Positions 1-5,560 of a DNA stretch of 5,560 bases are shown here, piece by piece. Within the stretch, counting starts at the first letter, position 1. Every line of letters starts with the position of its first letter. A program made the translations under genes and the position numbers. This DNA comes from Nitrospira sp. Lineage in GTDB: Bacteria; Nitrospirota; Nitrospiria; Nitrospirales; Nitrospiraceae. The stretch lies in assembly GCA_015904075.1 (NCBI GenBank), contig JABMDH010000086.1:38948-44507 (forward strand), in the 5' to 3' direction. The notes under the pieces were generated by a model. It saw only the letters and a list, made by a program, of their open reading frames with translations. It ran no database searches and was not told the origin of the DNA.

Positions 1-453
1 GCACTTCCGGATCCAGAACATGCCGCACAACAATACGAGGCGGCGTTGCGCCGACTTACGAATACGGCAGTTCCAGAACCGCCCAGGATTGATCTGATCC
101 TTCTCGGTCTTGGAGAGGACGGGCATACGGCCTCGTTGTTTCCAGGGACCACCGCACTTCAAGAACAGAGACGAGCCGTGACCGTCGGTCACGCGCCCAC
201 AGGTATCGGATCGCGCCTAACCATGACACTAGGTGTGCTCAATAGGGCGACTGTGGTACTGTTTCTAGTCGCAGGCCCGAGTAAGGCCGGCATTGTCCGC
301 GCAATTCTTGAGCCGGACTGTGCGGCTGATCGCGCGTTTCCAGCTGCGCTGGTTGCCCCGCAATCAGGGCGGCTGATATGGATGGTGGATCGCTCTGCGG
401 CGGCACGACTGACAATTCTCCACCATGAGATCCGGGGTAACAGTCAGACATGA
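1..453 (+). CDS. pgl: 6-phosphogluconolactonase, C-terminal part (5' end outside window)
   Basis: Hydrolyses 6-phosphogluconolactone to 6-phosphogluconate, the second step of the oxidative pentose phosphate pathway, in the cytoplasm. The frame is open from base 1 and ends at TGA 451-453, giving 150 residues; the family is usually about 230-250, so roughly 80-100 N-terminal residues lie upstream. Seen directly: the family signature LILLGLGEDGHTASLFPGT at about residues 33-51, the segment GVLNRATVVLFLVAGPSKAG in the second half, and the C-terminal pattern PAALVAPQSGRLIWMVDRSA. The ATG at 46 is internal, because the residues before it (DPEHAAQQYEAAL) also fit the family. The stop overlaps the glk start as ATGA (450-453), which points to translational coupling. 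The pgl/devB name is secure at family level; nothing suggests a broken gene. Confidence 0.93.
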   Translation, partial: ALPDPEHAAQQYEAALRRLTNTAVPEPPRIDLILLGLGEDGHTASLFPGTTALQEQRRAVTVGHAPTGIGSRLTMTLGVLNRATVVLFLVAGPSKAGIVRAILEPDCAADRAFPAALVAPQSGRLIWMVDRSAAARLTILHHEIRGNSQT

Positions 454-1517
454 TTCTTGCGGGCGACATCGGCGGGACCAAGACGAATCTTGCTCTCTAT
501 GAGTGGACCACGGAGCGGACTGAACCAATTCGCCTCGAATCGTTCCATAGTCGAGACTACGCCTCGCTTGAAGACATTCTCCAAGAATTTCTAGAGCCGC
601 CGACCCCGCCCACTGCGCTGGACGGGGTTGCGATTGCGGAATCCGGCTTGGCACAGGAGACGAAACAAACGACAGAACGTATCATGCTGACCGCCGCCAG
701 CTTCGGTATCGCCGGGCCGGTCATTGATAATCATAGCCAGACGACCAATCTGCCCTGGCTTGTCGAAGGTGCGAAGATTGCCAAGCAATTCAATATTCCC
801 CGTGTCCAGCTACTCAATGACCTTGAATCGACCGCCTATGGAATTGCATGGCTGCGGCCAGACGAGCTGGAGGTGTTAAATGCCGGGAACCCGCCTAAAA
901 AACGGCAAGCCCTCGCACTCATCGCTGCGGGTACGGGATTGGGGGAAGCCACTCTCTTTTGGGACGGGAAATCCTACAGACCGATGCCTTCAGAGGGAGG
1001 GCATGCAGATTTCGCCCCAAACAATGACCAGGAAATCGAGTTGCTTCGTTATTTGCGAGGCCAATATCTCCATGTGAGCTATGAGCGGATCTTGTCTGGT
1101 CCCGGGTTGCACGCCGTGTATGAGTTCCTCCGTGACACGAAAAAGAACGAGCCCACATGGCTGGCAGAAAAAATCAAAGCCGGGAATCCAGCCGCAGAAA
1201 TCGCTGAAGCCGGTTTGAAGGGCCAGGCGGACATTGCCAAGCAAACATTAGATCTTTTTGCTACCATCTATGGTGCTGAAGCTGGAAACCTGGCCTTGAA
1301 GGCGCTCTCTCTGGACGGAGTCTATGTGGGTGGCGGGATTGCTCCGAAGCTCATCACCAAACTTCACGATGGCACATTTATGAAAGCGTTCACGAACAAG
1401 GGCCGGTATAAGCGCCTCATGACGCAGATGCCAGTGAAAGTGATCATGAACCAACAGACCGCACTCCTTGGTGCGGCCTCCGTTGCCGCGGCTCTCTCGC
1501 TCGCTCCTACACCATGA
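450..1517 (+). CDS. glk: glucokinase (ROK-independent Glk family)
   Basis: ATP-dependent phosphorylation of glucose to glucose 6-phosphate in the cytoplasm, feeding glycolysis and the pentose phosphate route. The protein has 355 residues. Visible motifs: phosphate-binding GDIGGTKT (5-12), FGIAGPV (85-91), NLPW (100-103), LLNDLE with N123 and catalytic base D124 (the equivalents of E. coli N99 and D100), AAGTGLGEA (159-167), SEGGHADFAP (181-190) with sugar contacts E182 and H185, E212 in YERILSGPGL, and a late GGGIAPK. The spacing H185 to E212 equals that of E. coli Glk. The E. coli enzyme is 321 residues; most of the difference is about 24 extra residues before D124, mainly a polar stretch at about 62-82. 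The start is ATG 450, overlapping the pgl stop as ATGA; only a weak G-rich sequence precedes it. The stop overlaps rpiA in the same way. Confidence 0.95.
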   Translation: MILAGDIGGTKTNLALYEWTTERTEPIRLESFHSRDYASLEDILQEFLEPPTPPTALDGVAIAESGLAQETKQTTERIMLTAASFGIAGPVIDNHSQTTNLPWLVEGAKIAKQFNIPRVQLLNDLESTAYGIAWLRPDELEVLNAGNPPKKRQALALIAAGTGLGEATLFWDGKSYRPMPSEGGHADFAPNNDQEIELLRYLRGQYLHVSYERILSGPGLHAVYEFLRDTKKNEPTWLAEKIKAGNPAAEIAEAGLKGQADIAKQTLDLFATIYGAEAGNLALKALSLDGVYVGGGIAPKLITKLHDGTFMKAFTNKGRYKRLMTQMPVKVIMNQQTALLGAASVAAALSLAPTP

Positions 1518-2212
1518 CGTCTGTCGATCTCGATCAGCTCAAGAAAGCCGCCGCCGTCAAGGCCATCGAATTCGTCCGCGAGGGCATGGTCGTCGGACTG
1601 GGGACTGGATCGACCGCGAAACATATGATCATGGCGTTGGGTGACAAGGTGCGCGCAGGCATGAACTTACGAGGCGTGCCGACATCGCAAGAAACCGCCG
1701 CTCTTGCCAGGCAGGCCGGCATTCCGCTCATCGATACAGAGAATCGATGGGAGATCGATGTTGCGATTGACGGTGCCGACCAGGTCGACCCTCATTTCAA
1801 TCTGATCAAAGGCGGCGGGGGCGCACTCCTCAAAGAAAAGATCGTCGCGGCTTCTTCAAAGCAATTTATCGTCATGGTCGATCACACCAAACAGGTTCCG
1901 GTGCTTGGCGGATCATTTCCACTGCCGATTGAAGTCATCCCGTTTGGATGGGGCAGTACGGCGCGTGAAATAGAAACGCTCACACAGAGCCGCGTGGTGC
2001 TCAGGGAACGTCACGGAGTCCCGTTTACAACTGAGGCGGGGAACGTGATCGTTGATGTACATATCGATCGCATGAGTGAGCCAGGTGCACTGGAAACTGC
2101 ATTGAACCGTATCCCCGGTGTCGTGGAAACGGGGATTTTTGTCGGTCGAACGAATATCCTGATCGTCGGGACTCCCCAAGGCGTTCACATCCTCCATGTC
2201 TCTCAGGCCTGA
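1514..2212 (+). CDS. rpiA: ribose-5-phosphate isomerase A
   Basis: Interconverts ribulose 5-phosphate and ribose 5-phosphate in the non-oxidative pentose phosphate pathway (cytoplasm). Its 232 residues are close to the usual 220-235. Motifs seen: phosphate-binding GLGTGSTA (28-35), VPTS (55-58), IDGADQVD (85-92) with D86 and D89, KGGGGALLKEK (99-109) with K99 and the presumed catalytic base E108, MVDHTKQV, and a C-terminal GVVETGIFVGRTNILIVG. One small difference is Gln at residue 90, where E. coli has Glu in DGADE. The start is ATG 1514, overlapping the glk stop (ATGA, 1514-1517). I see no Shine-Dalgarno sequence before it (the upstream bases are C/T rich), so translation probably depends on ribosomes finishing glk. 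The stop codon TGA 2210-2212 lies inside a 16-base palindrome and inside the 5' end of the next gene. Confidence 0.96.
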   Translation: MTSVDLDQLKKAAAVKAIEFVREGMVVGLGTGSTAKHMIMALGDKVRAGMNLRGVPTSQETAALARQAGIPLIDTENRWEIDVAIDGADQVDPHFNLIKGGGGALLKEKIVAASSKQFIVMVDHTKQVPVLGGSFPLPIEVIPFGWGSTAREIETLTQSRVVLRERHGVPFTTEAGNVIVDVHIDRMSEPGALETALNRIPGVVETGIFVGRTNILIVGTPQGVHILHVSQA

Positions 2213-2327
2213 GCACGTGCTCAGCAGACGAGAACTCTTACGGGATCTGAGTGGACGGGTTTGCTTTCTTCTGCTTGCCCCAATCGCGTATACATGCATA
2301 CCATCTGAATCTACAACGGCGTCAGCA
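2196..2327 (+). other. predicted twin-arginine (Tat) signal peptide of the aminopeptidase
   Basis: Residues 1-44 have a charged n-region containing S-R-R-E-L-L-R (residues 10-16), close to the Tat consensus S-R-R-x-F-L-K, then a hydrophobic run VCFLLLAPIAYTCI (22-35) and a polar region with A-S-A at 42-44 as a possible cleavage site. Tat export of a folded zinc enzyme is plausible. The Cys at residue 34 is not in a good lipobox (A-Y-T-C), so a lipoprotein is less likely. A start at GTG 2217 would keep the whole Tat motif with a shorter n-region. The start choice and cleavage site are inferred. Confidence 0.6.
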
Positions 2328-5300
2328 ACAACCGGACCTCAAGGGGAAGACATGAGTCTTGATGATACTTCAGGCGGCAACAATCCCTATCGGCTCCCAC
2401 GGCACATCATCCCGACCAGATACGAATTGCGGTTGGAGCCGGACCTCGCCGGCTCGACCTTTACCGGCAGGGCCGTCGTCATGCTGACCATGACTCAGCC
2501 GACGACCATCATCGTCATGAATGCGGTTGATTTGGTCATTAGCCAGGCTGAAATCGCCGGCCCGACGGGTATGCACCAGGCCGCAGCGATCGAATTGGAT
2601 GAGCCGCTCCAGCGTTGTCGCGTCACCTTCGCACAGCCGCTTGCTCCGGGAGAGTGGGTATTACACCTCACCATTCAAGGGACCCTCAACGACAAGTTGC
2701 GCGGCTTCTATCGCAGCACCTACAAGGATCAATCAGGTACGACACAGACGATGGCAGCCACGCAATTCGAGGCGACGGATGCACGGCGCGCCTTTCCTTG
2801 CTGGGATGAACCGGATTTCAAAGCCGTGTTTGCCACGACACTGGTGATCGATCCCAGTTTGACCGCTGTGTCGAACACCTCCGTTGTCTCGGAGTCTCTC
2901 GAGGCCGGTAAAAAAGTCATGCGCTTTGCAGACAGCATGAAGATGTCCACCTATCTGGTGGCGTTCATCGTCGGGCAGCTGGTCGCGACTGAACCCCGAT
3001 TCGTCGGCAAGACGCCGCTCCGGCTCTGGACCGTTCCAGGCAAGCAGCCACTGACGCCATTCGGGCGAGAGATTGCCGAAGCCTCGCTCGTATTTTTTGA
3101 GGACTACTACGGAATCCCGTATCCGGGCGATAAGCTCGACCTGCTCGCCATTCCCGATTTCGCCTCCGGCGCGATGGAAAACCTGGGGGCGATCACGTTC
3201 CGGGAAACGGCATTGCTGGTCGATCAACGTACCGGGACCCACGGAGAACTCGAACGGGTGGCCGACGTGGTCGCCCATGAGAACGCCCACATGTGGTTCG
3301 GCGATCTTGTCACGATGTCCTGGTGGAATGGACTGTGGCTCAACGAAGCCTTTGCCACCTTCATGGAAATGCTGGCCGTCGACGCCTGGAAACCGGAATG
3401 GAAGCGATGGGACACATTCGGGGTGTCACGGAGTAGACGGGCTCGCTTTCTTCTGATAGCCCCGATCGCGTATACAATCATCCCATCTGAATCTGCAACG
3501 GCTTCTACAACGACCAGACCTCAAGGGGAAGACATGAATTTTGATGATACCTCAGGCAGCAACAATCCCTATCGGCTCCCACGGCATGTCATCCCGACCA
3601 GATACGAATTGCGGTTGGAGCCGGATCTTGCCCGCGCGACCTTTACCGGCAAGGCGGTCGTCATCCTGACGATCACTCAACCGACGACCACGATCGTCAT
3701 GAATGCGGTTGACCTGGCGATCAGCCAGGCCGACATCGCCGGTCTGACGGGTGCACACCGGGCCGTATCGATCGAATTGGATGAACCGCTCCAGCGTTGT
3801 CGACTCACCTTTGCGCAGGCGCTCGCTCCGGGAGAATGGACATTACGCCTTACCTTTCAAGGGACCCTGAACGACAAGTTGCGCGGTTTCTATCGCAGTA
3901 CCTATAAGGACCAATCAGGAACGACACAGACGATGGCGGCCACGCAATTCGAGGCGACGGATGCGCGTCGCGCTTTTCCTTGCTGGGATGAACCGGATTT
4001 TAAAGCCGTGTTTGCGACGATGTTGGTCATCGATCCCGGTCTGACCGCCGTGTCAAATACCTCCGTTGTCTCTGAGTCTCTCGAGGCCGGCAAAAAAGTC
4101 CTGCGCTTTGCAGACAGCATGAAGATGTCCACTTACCTGGTGGCGTTCATCGTCGGGCAGCTGGTCGCGACTGAAGCACGGTTCGTCGGCAAGATGCCAC
4201 TCAGGCTCTGGACCGTTCCAGGCAAGCAGCCGTTGACACCATTCGGGCGGGACATTGCCGAAGCCTCGCTCGTATTTTTTGAGAACTACTACGGAATCCC
4301 ATATCCGGGCGATAAGCTCGATCTGCTCGCCATTCCTGATTTCGCCTCAGGCGCGATGGAAAATCTGGGGGCGATCACGTTCCGGGAGACGGCCTTGCTG
4401 GTCGATCAACGTACCGGGACCCACGGAGAACTCGAACGGGTGGCCGACGTGGTCGCCCACGAGAACGCCCACATGTGGTTCGGCGATCTCGTCACGATGT
4501 CCTGGTGGAATGGACTGTGGCTCAACGAAGCCTTTGCCACCTTCATGGAAATGCTGGCCGTCGACGCCTGGAAACCGGAATGGAAGCGCTGGGAGACATT
4601 CGGCGTGTCACGGGCGGCGGCCTTTTCCGTCGATGGGCTGTGGAGCACGAGGCCGATCGAATATCCGGTTCACGCGCCTAAGGATGCCGATGCGATGTTC
4701 GATGTGCTGACATACGAAAAGGGCGCGTCGGTTCTGCGCATGCTGGAACAGCACATTGGACCAACGGCGTTCCGGGACGGTGTGCGGGAGTATCTCCGCG
4801 CCCATGCCTACGGGAATGCCGATACGAAGGATCTTTGGGTCTCACTCGGGAAGGCCGCCAAACAACCGGTGCCTGAACTTATGGATGGGTGGATCTTCCA
4901 GCCCGGCTACCCGCTTGTAAGCGCTCAACTGGATGGAGTCTCCGATCTGCTTCTGACGCAGCAGCGATTCGCCTATCTCCCAACGGGCGGGTCTTCCACG
5001 CAGGACTGGCACATTCCCGTTCAGATTCGCATTGAGACGAAGGACAAGGCGGAGCATCGCAGGGTGCTCCTCACAGGACACCAGACACGTATCCCACTTC
5101 CCTCAGATGTCCGGCAGGTGCTCATCAATGAGGGGGGACATGGGTTCTACCGGGGACAGTACGACGCACCACTGCTCCAACGATTGTTGGACACAGGGCT
5201 GGATCGTCTCGCGCCGACCGAACGGTTCAATCTCCTCAGCGACGCCTGGGCAACGACGCTCTCCGGCGCGATGCCGCTTCCGGACTATCTGCGGCTTACT

Positions 5301-5560
5301 CGACATTTCACGCAGGAACGGGACAAGAATGTCTGGGCCGTACTGCTCGACTCCCTGTCCTTTTTAAATAGGATCATTGCGGCGGCGGAGCGGCCCGTGC
5401 TTGAAGCCTTCGTCAGAACCCTCGTGGCTCCGGCTGTCCGGGAATTGGGATGGCAACCGCAATCGGGGGAGAATGTGCTGCTCAGTCAGTTGCGCGGGGA
5501 GCTGCTCGGTGCATTGGGTAAATGGGGCAACGATCCGGCGATTCAAGAACAGGCCCTGGT
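2196..5560 (+). CDS. M1-family zinc aminopeptidase with in-frame duplicated N-terminal/catalytic half (3' end outside window)
   Basis: Predicted metallo-aminopeptidase removing N-terminal residues from peptides; the signal peptide suggests action outside the cytoplasm. The frame is open from ATG 2196 to the window end (1121 codons). Layout: Tat-like signal peptide (1-44); M1 module 1 (about 53-412) with QFEATDARRAFPCWDEP, GAMEN (325-329), HENAH (361-365) and zinc ligand E384, then an abrupt end; signal-like segment (413-437); M1 module 2 from M447 with GAMEN (719-723), HENAH (755-759), E778, catalytic Y840 in TYEKGAS, then an ERAP1_C-like C-terminal region (NEGGHGFYRGQYD). Module 2 has 675 residues in view; such enzymes are usually about 850-880, so some 180-200 residues are probably missing to the right. 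ATG 2196 is preferred because it supplies the twin-arginine leader, although its ribosome site is weak. GTG 2217 and ATG 2352 are alternatives. Family call secure; single-polypeptide expression is inferred. Confidence 0.85.
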   Translation, partial: MSLRPEHVLSRRELLRDLSGRVCFLLLAPIAYTCIPSESTTASATTGPQGEDMSLDDTSGGNNPYRLPRHIIPTRYELRLEPDLAGSTFTGRAVVMLTMTQPTTIIVMNAVDLVISQAEIAGPTGMHQAAAIELDEPLQRCRVTFAQPLAPGEWVLHLTIQGTLNDKLRGFYRSTYKDQSGTTQTMAATQFEATDARRAFPCWDEPDFKAVFATTLVIDPSLTAVSNTSVVSESLEAGKKVMRFADSMKMSTYLVAFIVGQLVATEPRFVGKTPLRLWTVPGKQPLTPFGREIAEASLVFFEDYYGIPYPGDKLDLLAIPDFASGAMENLGAITFRETALLVDQRTGTHGELERVADVVAHENAHMWFGDLVTMSWWNGLWLNEAFATFMEMLAVDAWKPEWKRWDTFGVSRSRRARFLLIAPIAYTIIPSESATASTTTRPQGEDMNFDDTSGSNNPYRLPRHVIPTRYELRLEPDLARATFTGKAVVILTITQPTTTIVMNAVDLAISQADIAGLTGAHRAVSIELDEPLQRCRLTFAQALAPGEWTLRLTFQGTLNDKLRGFYRSTYKDQSGTTQTMAATQFEATDARRAFPCWDEPDFKAVFATMLVIDPGLTAVSNTSVVSESLEAGKKVLRFADSMKMSTYLVAFIVGQLVATEARFVGKMPLRLWTVPGKQPLTPFGRDIAEASLVFFENYYGIPYPGDKLDLLAIPDFASGAMENLGAITFRETALLVDQRTGTHGELERVADVVAHENAHMWFGDLVTMSWWNGLWLNEAFATFMEMLAVDAWKPEWKRWETFGVSRAAAFSVDGLWSTRPIEYPVHAPKDADAMFDVLTYEKGASVLRMLEQHIGPTAFRDGVREYLRAHAYGNADTKDLWVSLGKAAKQPVPELMDGWIFQPGYPLVSAQLDGVSDLLLTQQRFAYLPTGGSSTQDWHIPVQIRIETKDKAEHRRVLLTGHQTRIPLPSDVRQVLINEGGHGFYRGQYDAPLLQRLLDTGLDRLAPTERFNLLSDAWATTLSGAMPLPDYLRLTRHFTQERDKNVWAVLLDSLSFLNRIIAAAERPVLEAFVRTLVAPAVRELGWQPQSGENVLLSQLRGELLGALGKWGNDPAIQEQAL
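2209..2224. repeat. perfect 16-base palindrome at the rpiA stop
   Basis: CTGAGCACGTGCTCAG is its own reverse complement, centred between 2216 and 2217. It includes the rpiA stop codon (TGA 2210-2212) and the alternative aminopeptidase start GTG 2217. As RNA it could fold into a 6-bp stem with an ACGT loop. No T-run follows, so it is not a standard intrinsic terminator. It could be a protein-binding site or a small translation-modulating hairpin, or chance. Confidence 0.5.
2250..3431 (+). repeat. tandem direct repeat, copy A (truncated M1 module)
   Basis: First copy of a 1182-base unit spanning the hydrophobic part of the signal peptide, the N-terminal beta domain and the zinc-binding half of the thermolysin-like domain. 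It aligns without a gap to copy B at a constant offset of 1182, so the period is exactly 394 codons. The module ends at FGVSR, 28 residues beyond the third zinc ligand (E384), and lacks the catalytic Tyr and all of the helical C-terminal region. No stop or frameshift is present. The right edge is ambiguous by one base, because a G is shared by both parental sequences. Confidence 0.93.
2341..2354 (+). promoter_or_regulatory. Shine-Dalgarno-like site and internal ATG, copy A
   Basis: AAGGGGA (2341-2347) stands five bases after its last G from ATG 2352, a better ribosome site than that before ATG 2196. Starting here would give an aminopeptidase without a signal peptide. Against this, the upstream frame encodes a convincing Tat leader, so 2352 is offered as an alternative or secondary start. 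Confidence 0.35.
3423..3509 (+). other. internal signal-peptide-like segment at the repeat junction
   Basis: Codons across the junction read VSRSRRARFLLIAPIAY, followed by TIIPSESATAS: a basic stretch, a hydrophobic run of about 12 residues, then a polar region. It is the duplicated end of the original signal peptide joined to the end of module 1, and the new n-region S-R-R-A-R-F-L again carries a twin arginine. In the fused protein it sits at about residues 410-438 as an interdomain hydrophobic segment. The GTG at 3423 could serve as a separate start giving module 2 its own leader, but upstream ribosome-site complementarity is weak. Its role is inferred. Confidence 0.5.
3432..4613 (+). repeat. 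tandem direct repeat, copy B (start of complete M1 module)
   Basis: Second copy of the 1182-base unit, directly abutting copy A. After 4613 the sequence continues into the part of the aminopeptidase that copy A lacks (FGVSR followed by AAAFSVDGLW). By hand count about 30 of some 359 aligned residues differ between copies, clustered in the first 110 residues; DNA identity is about 85% at the 5' end, about 91% in the middle and about 96% near the zinc site. These figures are hand estimates. Confidence 0.93.
3523..3536 (+). promoter_or_regulatory. Shine-Dalgarno-like site and internal ATG, copy B
   Basis: The same AAGGGGA plus ATG (3534) arrangement is carried by the second repeat copy with identical spacing. 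Initiation here would yield a stand-alone, complete M1 enzyme without a leader, independent of module 1. Its presence follows from the duplication, so it is not independent evidence of use. Confidence 0.3.

Noticed and set aside
177..193. Hairpin of 7 bp with a 3-base loop in pgl
   Set aside because: Short, inside coding sequence with no regulatory context; likely chance.
2209..2224. Intrinsic terminator
   Set aside because: The stem is short and not followed by a T-run; the next gene already overlaps it.
1913..2299. 128-codon minus-strand frame across the rpiA end
   Set aside because: Fully antisense to rpiA and the aminopeptidase leader, with no recognisable domain or supporting ribosome site.
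2289..2303. Lipoprotein cleavage site at the Cys of the leader
   Set aside because: The A-Y-T-C context lacks the usual L-[AS]-[GA]-C pattern, and the Cys is Ile in the second copy.
2733..3290. 185-codon open frame on the minus strand
   Set aside because: It lies antisense to the aminopeptidase; the equivalent frame in the second copy is broken, and the protein resembles no family I know. It is a shadow of the coding strand.
2250..4613. Repeat as a mobile element or IS
   Set aside because: No transposase, terminal inverted repeats or target duplications; the repeat is host aminopeptidase sequence.
2250..4613. Repeat as simple assembly error
   Set aside because: The copies differ at about 10% of bases across their length, mostly at synonymous sites, so it is not a doubled read region. 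A chimera of two strains or paralogues cannot be fully excluded without reads.
5359..5372. Possible slippery sequence TTTTTAAATAGG
   Set aside because: Only five Ts, and the zero frame continues with family-like sequence; no downstream structure was seen to support frameshifting.

Overview
The window is almost wholly coding, all on the + strand, and reads as one tightly packed gene cluster with no intergenic gap. The order is the 3' part of a 6-phosphogluconolactonase gene (pgl), a complete glucokinase (glk), a complete ribose-5-phosphate isomerase A (rpiA), and a long M1-family zinc aminopeptidase gene that runs off the right edge. The pgl/glk and glk/rpiA pairs each overlap by an ATGA, and the preferred aminopeptidase start lies 17 bases inside rpiA, so one transcript with coupled translation is likely. 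The moderately high GC, the gene style and this sugar-gene cluster suggest a Gram-negative-type bacterium. My best guess from memory is Nitrospira or a relative (Nitrospirota); nothing in the window proves it.

Positions 1-2212 hold ordinary central carbon metabolism. Glucokinase makes glucose 6-phosphate, 6-phosphogluconolactonase hydrolyses the lactone of the oxidative pentose phosphate pathway, and RpiA interconverts ribulose 5-phosphate and ribose 5-phosphate. zwf and gnd would be expected nearby but are not in view. Catalytic motifs are intact in the visible parts.

Positions 2196-5560 hold the unusual feature. A 1182-base stretch (394 codons) of the aminopeptidase gene is present twice in direct tandem (about 2250-3431 and 3432-4613). 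The period is a multiple of three and the junction is open, so the frame runs from ATG 2196 to the window end (1121 codons) without a stop. The predicted product is a Tat-type signal peptide, then a truncated M1 module (N-terminal domain plus zinc-binding half of the catalytic domain), then a second internal signal-peptide-like hydrophobic segment, then an M1 module that is complete as far as the window shows. The first module keeps GAMEN, HENAH and the distal Glu zinc ligand but ends before the catalytic Tyr; the second has all of them. By hand comparison the copies are about 90% identical in DNA, with identity rising from about 85% at the 5' end to about 96% around the zinc site, mostly synonymous changes and no frameshift. 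This looks like an older duplication kept as coding sequence.

Smaller points are a perfect 16-base palindrome on the rpiA stop codon and aminopeptidase 5' end, a Shine-Dalgarno-like AAGGGGA plus ATG in both repeat copies that could give leaderless products, and a glucokinase about 24 residues longer than the E. coli enzyme ahead of the catalytic Asp. There is no sign of RNA genes, CRISPR, insertion sequences or an intrinsic terminator.
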